Positions 23,288 to 35,200 of a stretch of 64,000 bases of DNA are shown here, one piece after another (position 1 is the first letter of the stretch; each line of letters opens with the position of its first letter). Source of the stretch: Arthrobotrys musiformis (taxonomy: Eukaryota; Ascomycota; Orbiliomycetes; Orbiliales; Orbiliaceae). The stretch is taken from assembly GCA_036971715.1 (NCBI GenBank), contig JAVHJL010000010.1, positions 496,001 to 560,000 of the forward strand. Reading direction: 5' to 3'. The position numbers and the translations under genes are program-made. The notes below the pieces were generated by a model. It made no database searches. It was given only the letters and a program-made list of their open reading frames with translations, and was not told the origin of the DNA.

Positions 23288-26200
23288 TAAGGGTCTGCAG
23301 AATACTATACTTTATGGAAGTATATGTTTGGAAACAGGATGGAGGCGGTGTTGAGACCCCTGGTTCGAGGGGTTCTGGACCCATAATACTAGCATTAGTA
23401 TTATCGCCATCTTTAATATCACGAAGATGTGATTGTAGTTTGCATTTTGCCATTTATGCTAACCTAGCGTTTTGGAGAGTTCCGTAAATGCACAGCTACT
23501 TAGCTAGGTACTATGTATATTGATTGCGCTGTTGACGTTGCAGAGCAAGTGGGGACGAATACGAGGGATTAATTTTTAGGAAGGACGGGATAGCGACATA
23601 TTCTAACGGGAATATGTCGACTATGTAGGGGCGGGAAGCGGTCGGGTAGATAGAACCATAACATTCAATGGATAATATAATTTTATACGGGAAAAACGAC
23701 GTATGTCACGTTTAAAACGCCAATTGTGAGTTCTGGGCATATATGCACATCAAATCCAAGCAAACCTGCCTCAATGAATGAATATTATCTCGACATTGCA
23801 TCGGCCGGAGCTCATTGCGGCAGCTTGAAGAGTTCTGGAGTTCTTCGATTTCCGTGTGCGTTGGTTGTCCCTCTGCATATGCTGGGTACCAGCTACTGCT
23901 GGTGCTGCAGCAGAATATCTGGCAGCTTTCGGCAGCTACCTGGGTACTTTTCCCTCCTCCAAAGCTCCTCCTTGATGCAGTGCAGCTATGTGGTTACCAA
24001 ACCCAGAACAGGCATGTTACGGATAAATCTTATGCATCCAGGTGTCCAAGCCCTCGGTTAAGCTAGGTCCCGAAAGAACGAACCCATTTGGTGTTGAGGC
24101 TTGAATCCAGCTTATGTTAGCACCGCCAACATCGAAATTATGTGGGGGAGGCAGAGCTAAGGACAAGCGACCAGTGCCGGTGACAATAGTCAAACTGATA
24201 TACTTGTGTATTGTCCTAGGGGCTTGAGGGCCATGTGGATGGTGCATTGTTTTAAGGAGGTCTTACATACGTCCTACCGAGATCTGACAAGGCCTCCCAT
24301 CTGGACCGGACGAAGCTGTGTAACTGAGTTTCAATTTGGGTTCAATTGAATTCCCCAAAGCTGAAGTTCTCGTTTCTGCATGTTTGCGTCGTTGATGCTT
24401 CTTGGGACGTCCAAGCCTAGTAAGCAAAAGCATGCCACCATTCCTCGAAGGGAACTCCCTAGCTGGGACACGGCTCGTGACGGGCTCTTCTCGTCGACGA
24501 TGCGCCATCTATTGCAGCCAGACACCATGCTCGTTGATCTCGGGTCCGCCAAGAGGAGGTGAACTCTCTGCTGGAAACTAGTCCATCAGATAAGCCGGCG
24601 AAGCAATACCTCAAAGCTCGTATCCAATGACCCAATTCATTTGTCTCCGAGTCGGGTTCCAGAAGTGCGGGATCTCGCTCAATTATGTCAACGGAAAAAT
24701 TAGCAAAAACCCCATTGCCAAGCTATATTGGGACTGGTAGCCTGGAGTTTGGTGGGAAATTATAATCGAGAAGGCTCGGAACAGAGACTATTTTCAGAAA
24801 ATTAAGCATCCCAAGTACTCAAGTAGACAAAAGTAGCTCCAATTTCTGTAAGTGCAAAGCCGCAGCAACCCCAACCAACCCGTTTAACTATATAAACCTT
24901 GTTTCCGATGTTGGAGATCCAGCATCGCCAAGTTGAGCCGGGGAGTCTGAGCGACGGCTTGAAGCTAGTCATGAACGTAGACCGGATCTAGAGCTGACTA
25001 ACTCGTTAGCTTGGCCCGATTCCCTTTCTAAGCGGGTTAGAGTTCGATAACCGGAAGTTAGTTGCATTACACCAACATTCTGATGATTAGGTATTTGCTG
25101 ACATGCTGAAATTTTAGCGTCCCTCGAATGGTCGAGATGAAACTGTTGTATTCGAGAGGAATCTGTTTTAATACTTGTCCCCAAAGGATTTCTAGTTTGA
25201 AATTATGTACTGATGCTCACGCGCGAACAAGAAAAATAAAACTTATTTCTTAGTTTTTAATCGCGACATCATTCGCTTGTGCCGAAGGTTTAAGCCGAAT
25301 TTCAAGAATTTATAGAATGTAATTAATTGTAATTAAATATTTGCGGACTTTAGTCATGATCATGCCGACGGGTGCCCGCGGCCTGGCCCCTGGGGAGAAA
25401 TTGTTTCTAGAAACACGACTCGAACATGAATGAGGCGACGGAGATATCGAAACCATGTCCGTAGTGTCCCGGCCGTTGCCCAGTTATCGATAGAGCTCCA
25501 TGGGATGAAGCGGCTCGAATGTCAAAAAAAGGTAAAAGTCACCTTCCATCTAACCCTTCAGAGGCAACGGCGTACGCGGCTTATCGATGCATCTCGAGCT
25601 CACAAGAAGGCTCAGCACGTCACCCAATCATTGTTAATTAAAGATACGAAAGATCTTAAGATGGAACTACAAAGTAAGGTACTGTATTGTACTATATTGT
25701 GTAAATTTTATATACTTATTTAAACTATATCGTGACTTCGGTTGCAGTTCGGATCTTTTCTCGAGGGAACTCTCGTTCGCAATTCGAAGAGTGGATCGGG
25801 TCCCCTTGGATCTAAGGATGGTGAGATAGGCAGGGATTATTCAACGGCGGGCTTGGTTGGTTGGACAAAACTGATGTCACGACCACCCAACACTGGGCAG
25901 GGCAGAGCCGAATTGCCCGGCCTAAATTCCAATATCCCATGCCGGTCATGCCCATGCCCATGCCCCCTCCCATTCCCTTTCGTGAAGCTAAGCTAGCTAA
26001 GCTCCGCACCCCATCAAACGAGCCCATTGCTTCTAAAATTATCACCTCGATTGTGGCACTCTTCAATATGTATCGCGAAGTGCAAGAAAACTCTGGAGCT
26101 CAAAGCGACATGAAAATATCGTTACGAACAGAGGCGGGATTTCTGTTCGGGATGGTGGTGTTGCTGGACTACCTAGACTAACTATCACCCTTCCGTCTTA

Positions 26201-27604
26201 CACCAGCGCCCCCGCCCCACATGTGAACATTTGCGACTTGGAGATGTCGGTCATTGAGTGTATGTAACCCTGGCTAAAAGACAATGGGGAGCGTTTTCCG
26301 GTTTGATTTGGTAGTGGATCTCGTATTCCGAACCAAACAATTAAGAAGAGACGTTAGCAAGTACTGTTAGCGCTTTTGCCTACTAACTAGTGTGAATTAA
26401 TTAATCACGAATTTGCAATTTCAAGTCAATGCCCTTCATACAATGCCATTAAAGAAACTAAAATGTCTTATGGAATAAGTGTTCTCGCCCCCGCGAAAGC
26501 CAGACATTTTTTTTCGTGGATTTACCAGGAATCCGATCGAAGGGTCTGTGGGCATGCATGCTCAGGTAAGAAAAAACAAAACCACATTGTGTAGTACCAC
26601 CCGGAGTTCCAGGCAGGCAGGCAGGACAGCAAGAGTGGGTAGGACATTATGCCAGATAGGTCCCAGACGACCTCCCTCTTCTTGATTGATCAGATGTTCT
26701 GATATCGCCGAGGGGTGCTGCTGGGGAAAAGAAGCAAAATCTTTGGATGCAGTGTGCATGCAGGACACACCCTTATTGTTCGACAGCTTATTTTTTGATA
26801 TATAATCCATATAACAGGGCTTTGTCAACGCCCGCCCAGCATTAAGCTCATTGTGGTAAGCTCTAGAAAACAACCACCACCACCATTACCAGCTTGAGAG
26901 CGCCCCCCTGTCCGTTCGAAAACCGTTCCTGCGCGGCGGCGCAAGGCCGGTATCAGGGTTTCGAATATTTTTTCTGAAGGAAAGGACCCTAAAAAAGATC
27001 GTCATGCTACGTATCAGTAAACCTTTGTAATATAGCATAGCGTAGAATTGGCAGGTTAGAGGCCAGAGGGTCGCCGCATGTACCGCATATACGTACCCGT
27101 CGAAGGGCATGTCCGATTCGAACAAGAATCATATAAGATTTCTACCATGTTCGGGCCAACCGCTTTAACATCTTCCCTTTCATGCGAATCATTGCAAGAA
27201 TATAACATATTGGCATATATCAATCATCCATACGCACGCTCGAGCAGGACCCAGCAAAGCAAACCAAGATAATTGATCACGCATTATTATACATCATCGA
27301 AAACCAATCGTGGGGTTGGAGACAGACTAGTTTCTATCCTAATAATCGCATATCATTTTACATAAACGACAATTGCAAATTAACACACACTTTCGTCCGC
27401 GTCCCGGCCGCTATACCTTTTAGTTTTTTATTTGATTACTATCGTTACTGAGTCCCATTGACTGGTCTTACATAAGGCTTGTTGGAATTCTGCCTTGACC
27501 CACGGCACAAACGAACGAATTAGTTGAGCATCGCTTTACTGTGTCAGGCGAGTCTTCCAAGCTACCCACAGCGAAGCAAGGAAGCGAAAAAACAAAAGGA
27601 AGAT
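23288..27604. other. 4.3 kb gene-poor region
   Basis: No gene was called. Overlapping short frames at 23726-24061, 24263-24552 and 25742-26181 have no motif. The last crosses a small ATGCCC-type hexamer repeat at about 25945-25975. No transposon ends or RNA genes were recognised. The right end should hold the bZIP promoter and 5' UTR. Confidence 0.45.
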
Positions 27605-30021
27605 ATGGCAGAGATACCTGGTGACCGTTTCCGTCGTGGGCAGCGTGCATCGACGCCCTCCATGACTGACATGGACCACCATCATGCAAGATTCAGTCAG
27701 CCGTCGCGGAGACGTGAATCAAATATCAGTGAACATGATGGCTTCACTGTTGATCCCTTAGTCCAAAGTTGGGGAGAACATGTGCACGCAGGAAATTTTT
27801 CATCCGAGACCACTCGTGCTTTAACTACGACCGGTCCACAATTGCTCGATAATGCATATCTGGGCATGCTGACCGCAGAACCGCACCCAGACACACAACT
27901 CTTCAACTACCATTCAGGGTTTGAGGCTTACTCCGTCCCGTCACCCAGTCATCAGTACGAATATCTAGGAACGGGCGTAGGCATGTCTGACCGGTCTAAT
28001 ATGCCATGGTTCTCAGCGCCTGCGTCGCCTGCACACCAATCTGCGGAGTACTTCAGCAATCTTGCCCGTATGCAAGATGCGGAGTTCGGACATGGGGTTG
28101 CCCCTCAGGACTTCACCGACGTGTACCACCAAGGAGATCTAGATAACTACCCTCACTCCGGAAACTTCTCTCGTTCCCATGGTCCTTCATCTGCCATAGT
28201 AAGAGGTAGAAAGAGATCTTCAGGTTCAAGAAGAGGCGGCTTCGAAGGCGATTTTGCAGCAATGGACGTCGACCAAGAAAAAATAGACCAGTTCAACCAG
28301 GAGGAGATTGAGAAGAAGCACCGCGGCCGTCCTCGACTTGATAACCGGGATGAGACTGCTGCTGAGGTGAGGCACCGTCGTCCTTACCCCGCTGCACACC
28401 CTTTTTCTCTTTTAGATAAAAAAAAAGAAGGCAGCCATTGCTTATCATTGGCCGTCCCGCCTGCATCTTGGACCTGCTCCCGCTCGTTAAAAAAAGCTTG
28501 TTAGCTAACTTTATTTGCTTTGTACCACAATAGAGACGACGAACCCAAATCCGACTCGCGCAGCGAGCTTACCGTCAACGAAAAGAAACCACGATTGCAT
28601 CGTTAAAAACTAGAGTGGAGGACTTGGAGTCCACTATCGAGACCATGCTAAACCACTTCTTCGAGATCCACGATTCTGCCATTGAACACAAGCTGGTCGA
28701 AGCCCATCCACAATTTGGCCAAACCTTGCGAAGTGCGACTGAAAAGATCCTGGCTCTTTCGAAAGAGATTGGAACATCAGCAGGAGGAGGTGAAGATGGC
28801 GGCGACGGTGATCCCGAAGAAAACCCCAAGGAAGGCGGGAAACCAAGAGGGGGTGCAGATGCTGAAGGTAAATTGCCAGACACCTACGGAGCCAGATTCT
28901 CGGTCCGATGCTGATAGGGGGCATGGAAGGGACAGAAGAGGGCTTCTTCTCGGGACCGGCTGGCACGGTCCATAAGGGGGATCCTTCTCGTTCGCGGTCC
29001 ACTGGTAGTCGAGAGAGCCAGGGAAGTGGGAATATCCCACCAAATACACCAGGAGACACATTCAATCTTGCAAGAATCCGAGCCAGTATTCCAAGCCGAG
29101 TTCAATCACCATCACCACACACAAGCCTGATATTACCCCCTCACGAAGAACGAACATTTGCTCAACGTTTGCGTAGACTCGCATTAGAATGGAGATACTA
29201 CCGTCTCGTCAATGGTAACTCAGATGTCACCCACGAGAACTTACCAGCCAACTATTGTCTGCTTTTCGCAACCAAGGACGAGACGCTCGAGAGTTTGAGA
29301 CTCTTGCTTAGCGGAAGAGACAAAGAACCATATCAACTGGCTAAATTCCCAATCGGCCACCTTGGGGGATCCGGGTTGCATTATCGGGTCGAACGGAATC
29401 TCAACGGAAATATTCGGGAGATTCGCGTTGGTCCGAGAGAGCAAGATCGTGCTACGAAGACCCCGGAGCAATTGAGGGTTGCACTCGTCAACCGTGGATT
29501 CGGCGACAAGGCTGATGAGATCATTCCTCTAGTTGTTAGACTTGAGGATGAAGGCCTGTTGGATCCAGATGAGGTAGAAGCGGTCCTTGCGCTCCGAGGT
29601 ATCCGATTGACCACCACATCTGCATCTCCCACCTCCCCAATCCTCGTCAGCCGCAGCGAATCGAGATGGCAGCTGCAAGACCCGTACCATGGCGGACCAT
29701 CTGAAAGTGGCCCACCATACAATCTTCCACCGGTGATTCTCCCATCGCAAGGTGAGGATGTGAACATGGAGGGCGGCTATCGGAGTGGCCCGACGCGCCA
29801 ATACCAAGACCTTTCCTACAGCAAGGAGGTCAAAGTCGACATCTTGCTTCGAGGTAATTAAGCACTAGAATCCGTCATTTGCAGTCGTCGAGAAAGAAAG
29901 AACGCACAAACTAACAAAATATCGAATAGAACTGGTTTTGCGAGGTATTTGCACAGGCTTAGGAACCGCCTTCCGAAGAGTTGATGTGGAAGCGGCTCTT
30001 ACTCTAGCAGCGTCACCCTAA
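27605..30021 (+). CDS. Fungal bZIP transcription factor (RLAQRAYRQRKE type)
   Basis: Nuclear DNA-binding regulator. Four exons (27605-28366, 28534-28867, 28918-29853, 29930-30021) give 707 residues. The N-terminal 250 residues are Ser/His/Pro-rich and disordered-looking. A GRKR cluster, then HRGRPRLD, lead into the basic region RRRTQIRLAQRAYRQRKE (255-272), which is joined across intron 1. A leucine-zipper-like heptad helix follows. The invariant Asn of classic bZIP basic regions is Ile here. A helical C-terminal region (about 400-540) is followed by a Pro-rich tail. The last 31 residues (ELVLRGICTGLG...) are added by exon 4, whose intron has a clear CTAAC branch site. An in-frame ATG 81 bp upstream (27524) is possible; I chose 27605. 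Target genes are unknown. Confidence 0.88.
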
Positions 30022-32188
30022 AGCGATCCGGCAGTTGAGAAAGTTTTGGCGTCACACAAACAATAGCAATACAACGCTGAAGCGACAATATCAGGCGGGT
30101 AATAATTAGGTAGCATCATATCATTTGGTTTCTGAAATCGCTCCTTTCTGTTTGTTTTGCAAATTTCAGTTGTTTCAACTCTCTCGATCCCTTTCCTCTT
30201 GTTTGCGCATATAGACTTTCCTAGCTTCAATGCACACTCTCTTACTGTCTGTTTTTGGTTATATCTATATACTATCCCTTCCATTTTTGTTCTCATTATT
30301 TCCGTTCTCTAGCGCTGCTCACTTGCATAGATCTTTTGGATCGGGCTCGCATACACAGGTTTCGGATTTCATAGCGATTTTTCCCCCGGTAACACTTTAT
30401 CTTCTCTGAATTTCAGTTTTGCATAGCGTCACAAACGGCTGCGTTCATTTTATCTGCTTTCGAAATTTGGGAATTGTTTTAATTTTATTTGCTATCACTA
30501 TTGTTCGAAGACTCACGACTTGTTCCTTTTCCTGTTTCCTTCAACTTCATGTCACTCTTTTACTTCATTTTGTCCCCCTTCCCTTTTTTATTTACTTTCT
30601 ATAACTACAAAATATATTTCTTTTGCTTTTTGTTTTAAGGATATTGCCTTTGGAAGTTATAGGTTATACTGGGGCCTTTGTCCTTCGTGGTTATTTGAAC
30701 AACCATGGCGGGAGTCTGGCGTAGTGTATTGTTGGTGATCAATTGAATATGAATAATCAAATCTATCTACTTGAGGAGCTATAAGCTGGCTTCGACGTTA
30801 CTCATTAAAACTTCGTGCGAACTTACGTTCTCCCTGTGAGTTCGCTAAATTGGCCGTAACATGAACATGGTCCTAAGAGACATTTTGATGTTGGTGTACC
30901 CACTTGGGAATACTCAATTCGATCAAAAAGCTGCCTGACCAAATTGCAACTGCCGACATCGACTCATGATCAATAATCTCGTTGAGCAAAACGAACCACT
31001 TTCTCAATTGAAGGCACTACTTAATCTATTGAAGCATTGTTCTAAATCAACTTATTGCAACCGTAAGCAAGCTGTAACTAGCATGCTTACATAAGTATTG
31101 CCATAAACGTCTAGGTTAAACGTTTAGACATCGAAGATCACGGCATCAAAAATGATGTGTCTCTCGTTTCTGGAGAGAGAATTCTCTCAAGCGTGGACAT
31201 ACATGTGCATATACGCACGCATGCCGGCAGGGTGCTATCACAATAATGTAAGCAGCATACGTACGGACCTCGAACATTCATAAGATGTATGCTACTATAG
31301 CATTAGCGAAAGGATAAAATTTTTGCCAATTGTCTGCGCGGAGATTCATCCATCTCGATTGTAAAACAACCCCATCTAGACCCAGACCTGATAGTTCTGT
31401 CCATCCATTGCCACAAACACCGAGATGCATTTGCATGCAGGAAAACGAACCCTTGACACTGGAAATGCAAGTCCTCGGGTTCCCTAAGATGATCTGATAT
31501 TGATGCGATCGGTTATAGAACTCTAGACCGGAGCCGACGGGCCAACCGATATAGTTATTATCACCCCGCCGGAACCCTCCGTGGTTTTACCTTTTTTTTT
31601 TGATCCGATATTTGATGTTGTCCCGATCACGTCGGCTTCGGGTTTAAGATATCTAAATGTTGTATGGGTTCCTTGTAGATTTCTTTGTGGATTTCATTAC
31701 GAGATATTGGTCTTGGCTACGTAGGGGGGATTGGGGGCGACCTTGCAGTATGCTGCAGGCGTGCATTTAGTCTCACATGAATTCATTCGCTGGGAGGCAA
31801 CCGACATGTGTTGATTGATACATTTCTGGATACCTAGAAAACTTTCAGCTGCCTGTATATCAGGTTTTCTCATGACTCGACTAACCGCGCCCACGAGCTG
31901 AAATTCCATAGCCTGGGAAGCCGTCAGATCACAAATTCGCACTTTGGTGAAGTCATAGAGTGCGATTCGACACAGGGGACGGCTGCGCTGTGAGCGCTGC
32001 CGAGTTAAATTTCCAAAATCTATATATATTAATTCTTCAGGATTTCCCCGCAATCCATACTTGAAACTTTCGTTCGATTGCTATTATACTTTAAAACTTC
32101 GCCCTTTATTAAGGTTAAGCCTCATAACGTGCATATGGCCGCTACGTATCAAAGGGGTCTGAGATCGATTCGCGATCGCAAAATGCGA

Positions 32189-32225
32189 ATAAGCTTGTAA
32201 GCTTATACCCGCGCGAGTACTCGCG
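32189..32225. repeat. Two adjacent palindromes
   Basis: ATAAGCTT-GT-AAGCTTAT at 32189-32206 is an 8-bp inverted repeat with a 2-nt centre. Six bases later comes the perfect 14-bp palindrome CGCGAGTACTCGCG at 32212-32225. Just upstream, 32172-32179 reads GCGATCGC. These are seen directly; dimeric transcription factor sites are one possible meaning. Confidence 0.6.
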
Positions 32226-32284
32226 GAGTGTTGGAACCGGAAGGTTGCGAATTTGCATATTTGCGCCTGCCGCTGATCGTTATC

Positions 32285-32296
32285 ATTGACGTCAAT
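32285..32296. promoter_or_regulatory. Perfect CRE palindrome ATTGACGTCAAT
   Basis: A 12-bp perfect palindrome containing TGACGTCA, the cAMP-response element bound by ATF/CREB-type bZIP dimers. It lies 60 bp right of the palindrome pair in a region without a recognised gene. Function is inferred. Confidence 0.4.
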
Positions 32297-35200
32297 TCAA
32301 TCGCTCATGACATGTAGTTACCAATGTCAATACAGGTATCTATATCCCTGTGCAGATGTATATGTGTAACAGACAGAGTCATTCTCTTGTCAAGAGGCTG
32401 TGGTGCACGGGTGTTTGTTGGACAAGAAAGAGGCGCAGTTAGCTGGTCGCCAACAGCGCCTCAATCGCGACTTTTGTTCAGCTGGATTGCTATCGCCCAC
32501 CAACAGATGACTGTTGGAACCATCCACTAGTTTTGGTAGGCTTTCTCCTACCCCTGCATATTCTGTCCTTTTGCTTACGATTTAGCGCAGGGGAGGGCGG
32601 GTCCGGGAGAACTTGCCTGACTGATCTTTACCTATCTAGCAGCGCCGCGGGCCGGATCATGATCATAGGTCCTTGCCTCCATGTAAAACATAGCCACGGA
32701 AAAGATTGGCTATGTGGTCTCGCTAGCTAGGCATCGCTGGTGAGAAAATCGTTCGTCGTAGATGGCCGAAATCTTTTTTCGTTTGCAGTGAGCGAACGCG
32801 AAACGAAAATTGCTCTCGAAGTTCACGAAAACGAAAAAAGGGGGGTTCTACGTGTTCATGGTAGGGATTGATCGTGAGGGTCCACTTTTTCACTTCCATC
32901 TCTGTTCATCCTCTGGCCAACTCGGCCTCATTGCTCATCTCATCGCGTGATTTTTCTCTGTGAATTGTGGAGAAACTTTTGAGGCGATGCTCCTATTGGT
33001 TGTTGGTGGTGAGAATTTATAGAACTTATCCGAGCTAAGAGCTTAGGAGCTAGGAAGCTCTGCTAGCTGTCGGCTAACTTGTGCCTTTGGGCTTCAAGAG
33101 GAGGGAGATGGCAGGTCTTCTTTCTTCCCTTTCGTGTTTTGTTATCCCCTGAATTGCATCGGATGCACAAATCAACAAGTTGGGGGCGCCGGTGACAAGA
33201 GCTGCGTTTTTGTGGAGATCCACTCATGTATGCGGCATCTTGGATGTTAGCTCTTCGGATCGAGCTTAGGCTTTTATTCGCTAAGGGAGTAATGGCAGCT
33301 GCAGGAATTAGGGCAGCTGGAGATAGTGCTTGGCTTCGTCTATAGACGTTTAGCTCTACTTGAACGTACGTTTAGATAGGTATAGTAGACGGAAAGGGGA
33401 GAGCTTTCGTCCGATGATTTCTTTCTTTTTCGTCGACATATTTACCTACCTGAATGAATAATTCTTGGTTCATGAGGCATAAAGCCCCCAGCCTTTCGCC
33501 TAGGGTCTGTTTGAGCTTAAGGTCATGTTGGAAATTAGTGCCGTATCCGACTCCAGGTTGGGTTTATAGATGGACAGCACGACGATATGGATTTGTGATA
33601 GTGGCAAGGTTTTTTCCCCCATGGATCCGTAGAGTCTTTTTCTCTAGAGAGTCGATGTGAAGCTGCAGTAGACATCTTACGTCTGCACTAACTACTGTGT
33701 ATGCTATGTGCGCCGGACCGTCTCTCGCTGGCAGAAGAAGAAAACCTTGGACCGGGATGCCGATTCTGGCAGTTCGAGGCCGAGAACCTCTCAACTCCTG
33801 CATCTACAAGAATTTTTCCACTCACGTCTGCTTCTAGACGTGAATGGTATGGAGGGCTCTGATTGGGTAGAAGACGTGCTAACGGTTCCAGCTGGGGCAT
33901 CGAAGCTCTTTGGTCTTAGACAGCTCCCCACTCTCACGAAAACCTGCTCTGGTCTGCTCTGCCTATTCTCAAGGTATCAGATCCACCATTCCCAGCCCTT
34001 TTTCTTAGCGTTTGTCTCTTCACATCTATTTCATGCATGCACGCTGCAGCTGCCTTGCATATTAGCTACGGATATGTAGGTGAAAAGAGATATTTGTGTG
34101 TGAATTGGGTGTGGGATTTAAAAAAAAAAAATTGTCAGTGCGACAAGCTTGCAAGAAAGGGATCGGTGAACTGGATAAAGCATTCCATCGGCACCTCTCA
34201 GCGGCCAATACTGTCCAGTTCGATCACCCAGACTTATGCAGGGTTTGGATGGAAATTCGGAAGCTCTTGTTGATCGGATTCCATAAAAGAGCTTCTCGAG
34301 CTTCCCCATGCCAAAACTCTTTCCTATCTGAGAGCTTGAGAGCTTGAGAGAGTGCACTACAGTGATTGTGGCTATAGCTTCTTTCGAGACTCTCTGCTTC
34401 TTCTTTTCTGCTCCTCCTTATTTTCCTCTCTCTTCTTCCGCCCATTCCTGTTCACGGGCTTCCTAACCGATTTGAACATATATTTTTTTCCCTTCTTGAT
34501 TTCGACCTTGATCTTTTTTGGTTCCTGAAAATCCGGTCCAACTATTCTAGCCTTTTGCTGTGCATTCAGGGGAAGCAGAAGCCGAAACATCAGAAATAGA
34601 GAAGGCTGCACAGGACTTCTGATTATTTTTATAACCATTCGGATTAAAGTCAATTGATTTCCTCTTCTTATATTAAATTGATCTTTTTCATCATTCAATT
34701 CGAAATATCCCCCACTATTTGCAATTGCATGCAAGCACGGCCGTATCTGTTTGCTTGCTTGCGTGCGTGTTTCATACATACAAACGACCTGCCGCTCAAC
34801 CGTCGATAATATCTCACCAGGCTTGCGCTCCCCTCACTCGGCTGTTAAGTTACGACCTGCAGGGCTGAGCTGAAGGAAGACGCAACAATTGACGACGACT
34901 TTCTTGCTACAGGACGGGACAGTTGCACACAAAAGGACAAACAATCCCGCATTGCGAGCACGGCCCATATCGATTCTTCCTTAAACCTAATCCGACTTAT
35001 CTTCACAAATCCTCGAAATTCCTAGGATTTTGGGGGGATTGATTAGTTTTTGTTATAGCAGGTGCTGCTGCTGTTTGTTTTCCTGTTCTCACTTCTGCCT
35101 GACAGGACGCCTCCAAAAAAAAAAAAAAAGAGTGGGCGTGGGACTAGCATCGGTCGCCGTTCGATTCGTGAATTCGAAGCCTACTAGGTTGTTCCACCCC

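Noticed and set aside
31697..32053. 118-codon minus-strand frame next to the palindrome block
   Set aside because: No recognisable domain and no typical promoter relation to the palindromes; kept as part of the empty region.
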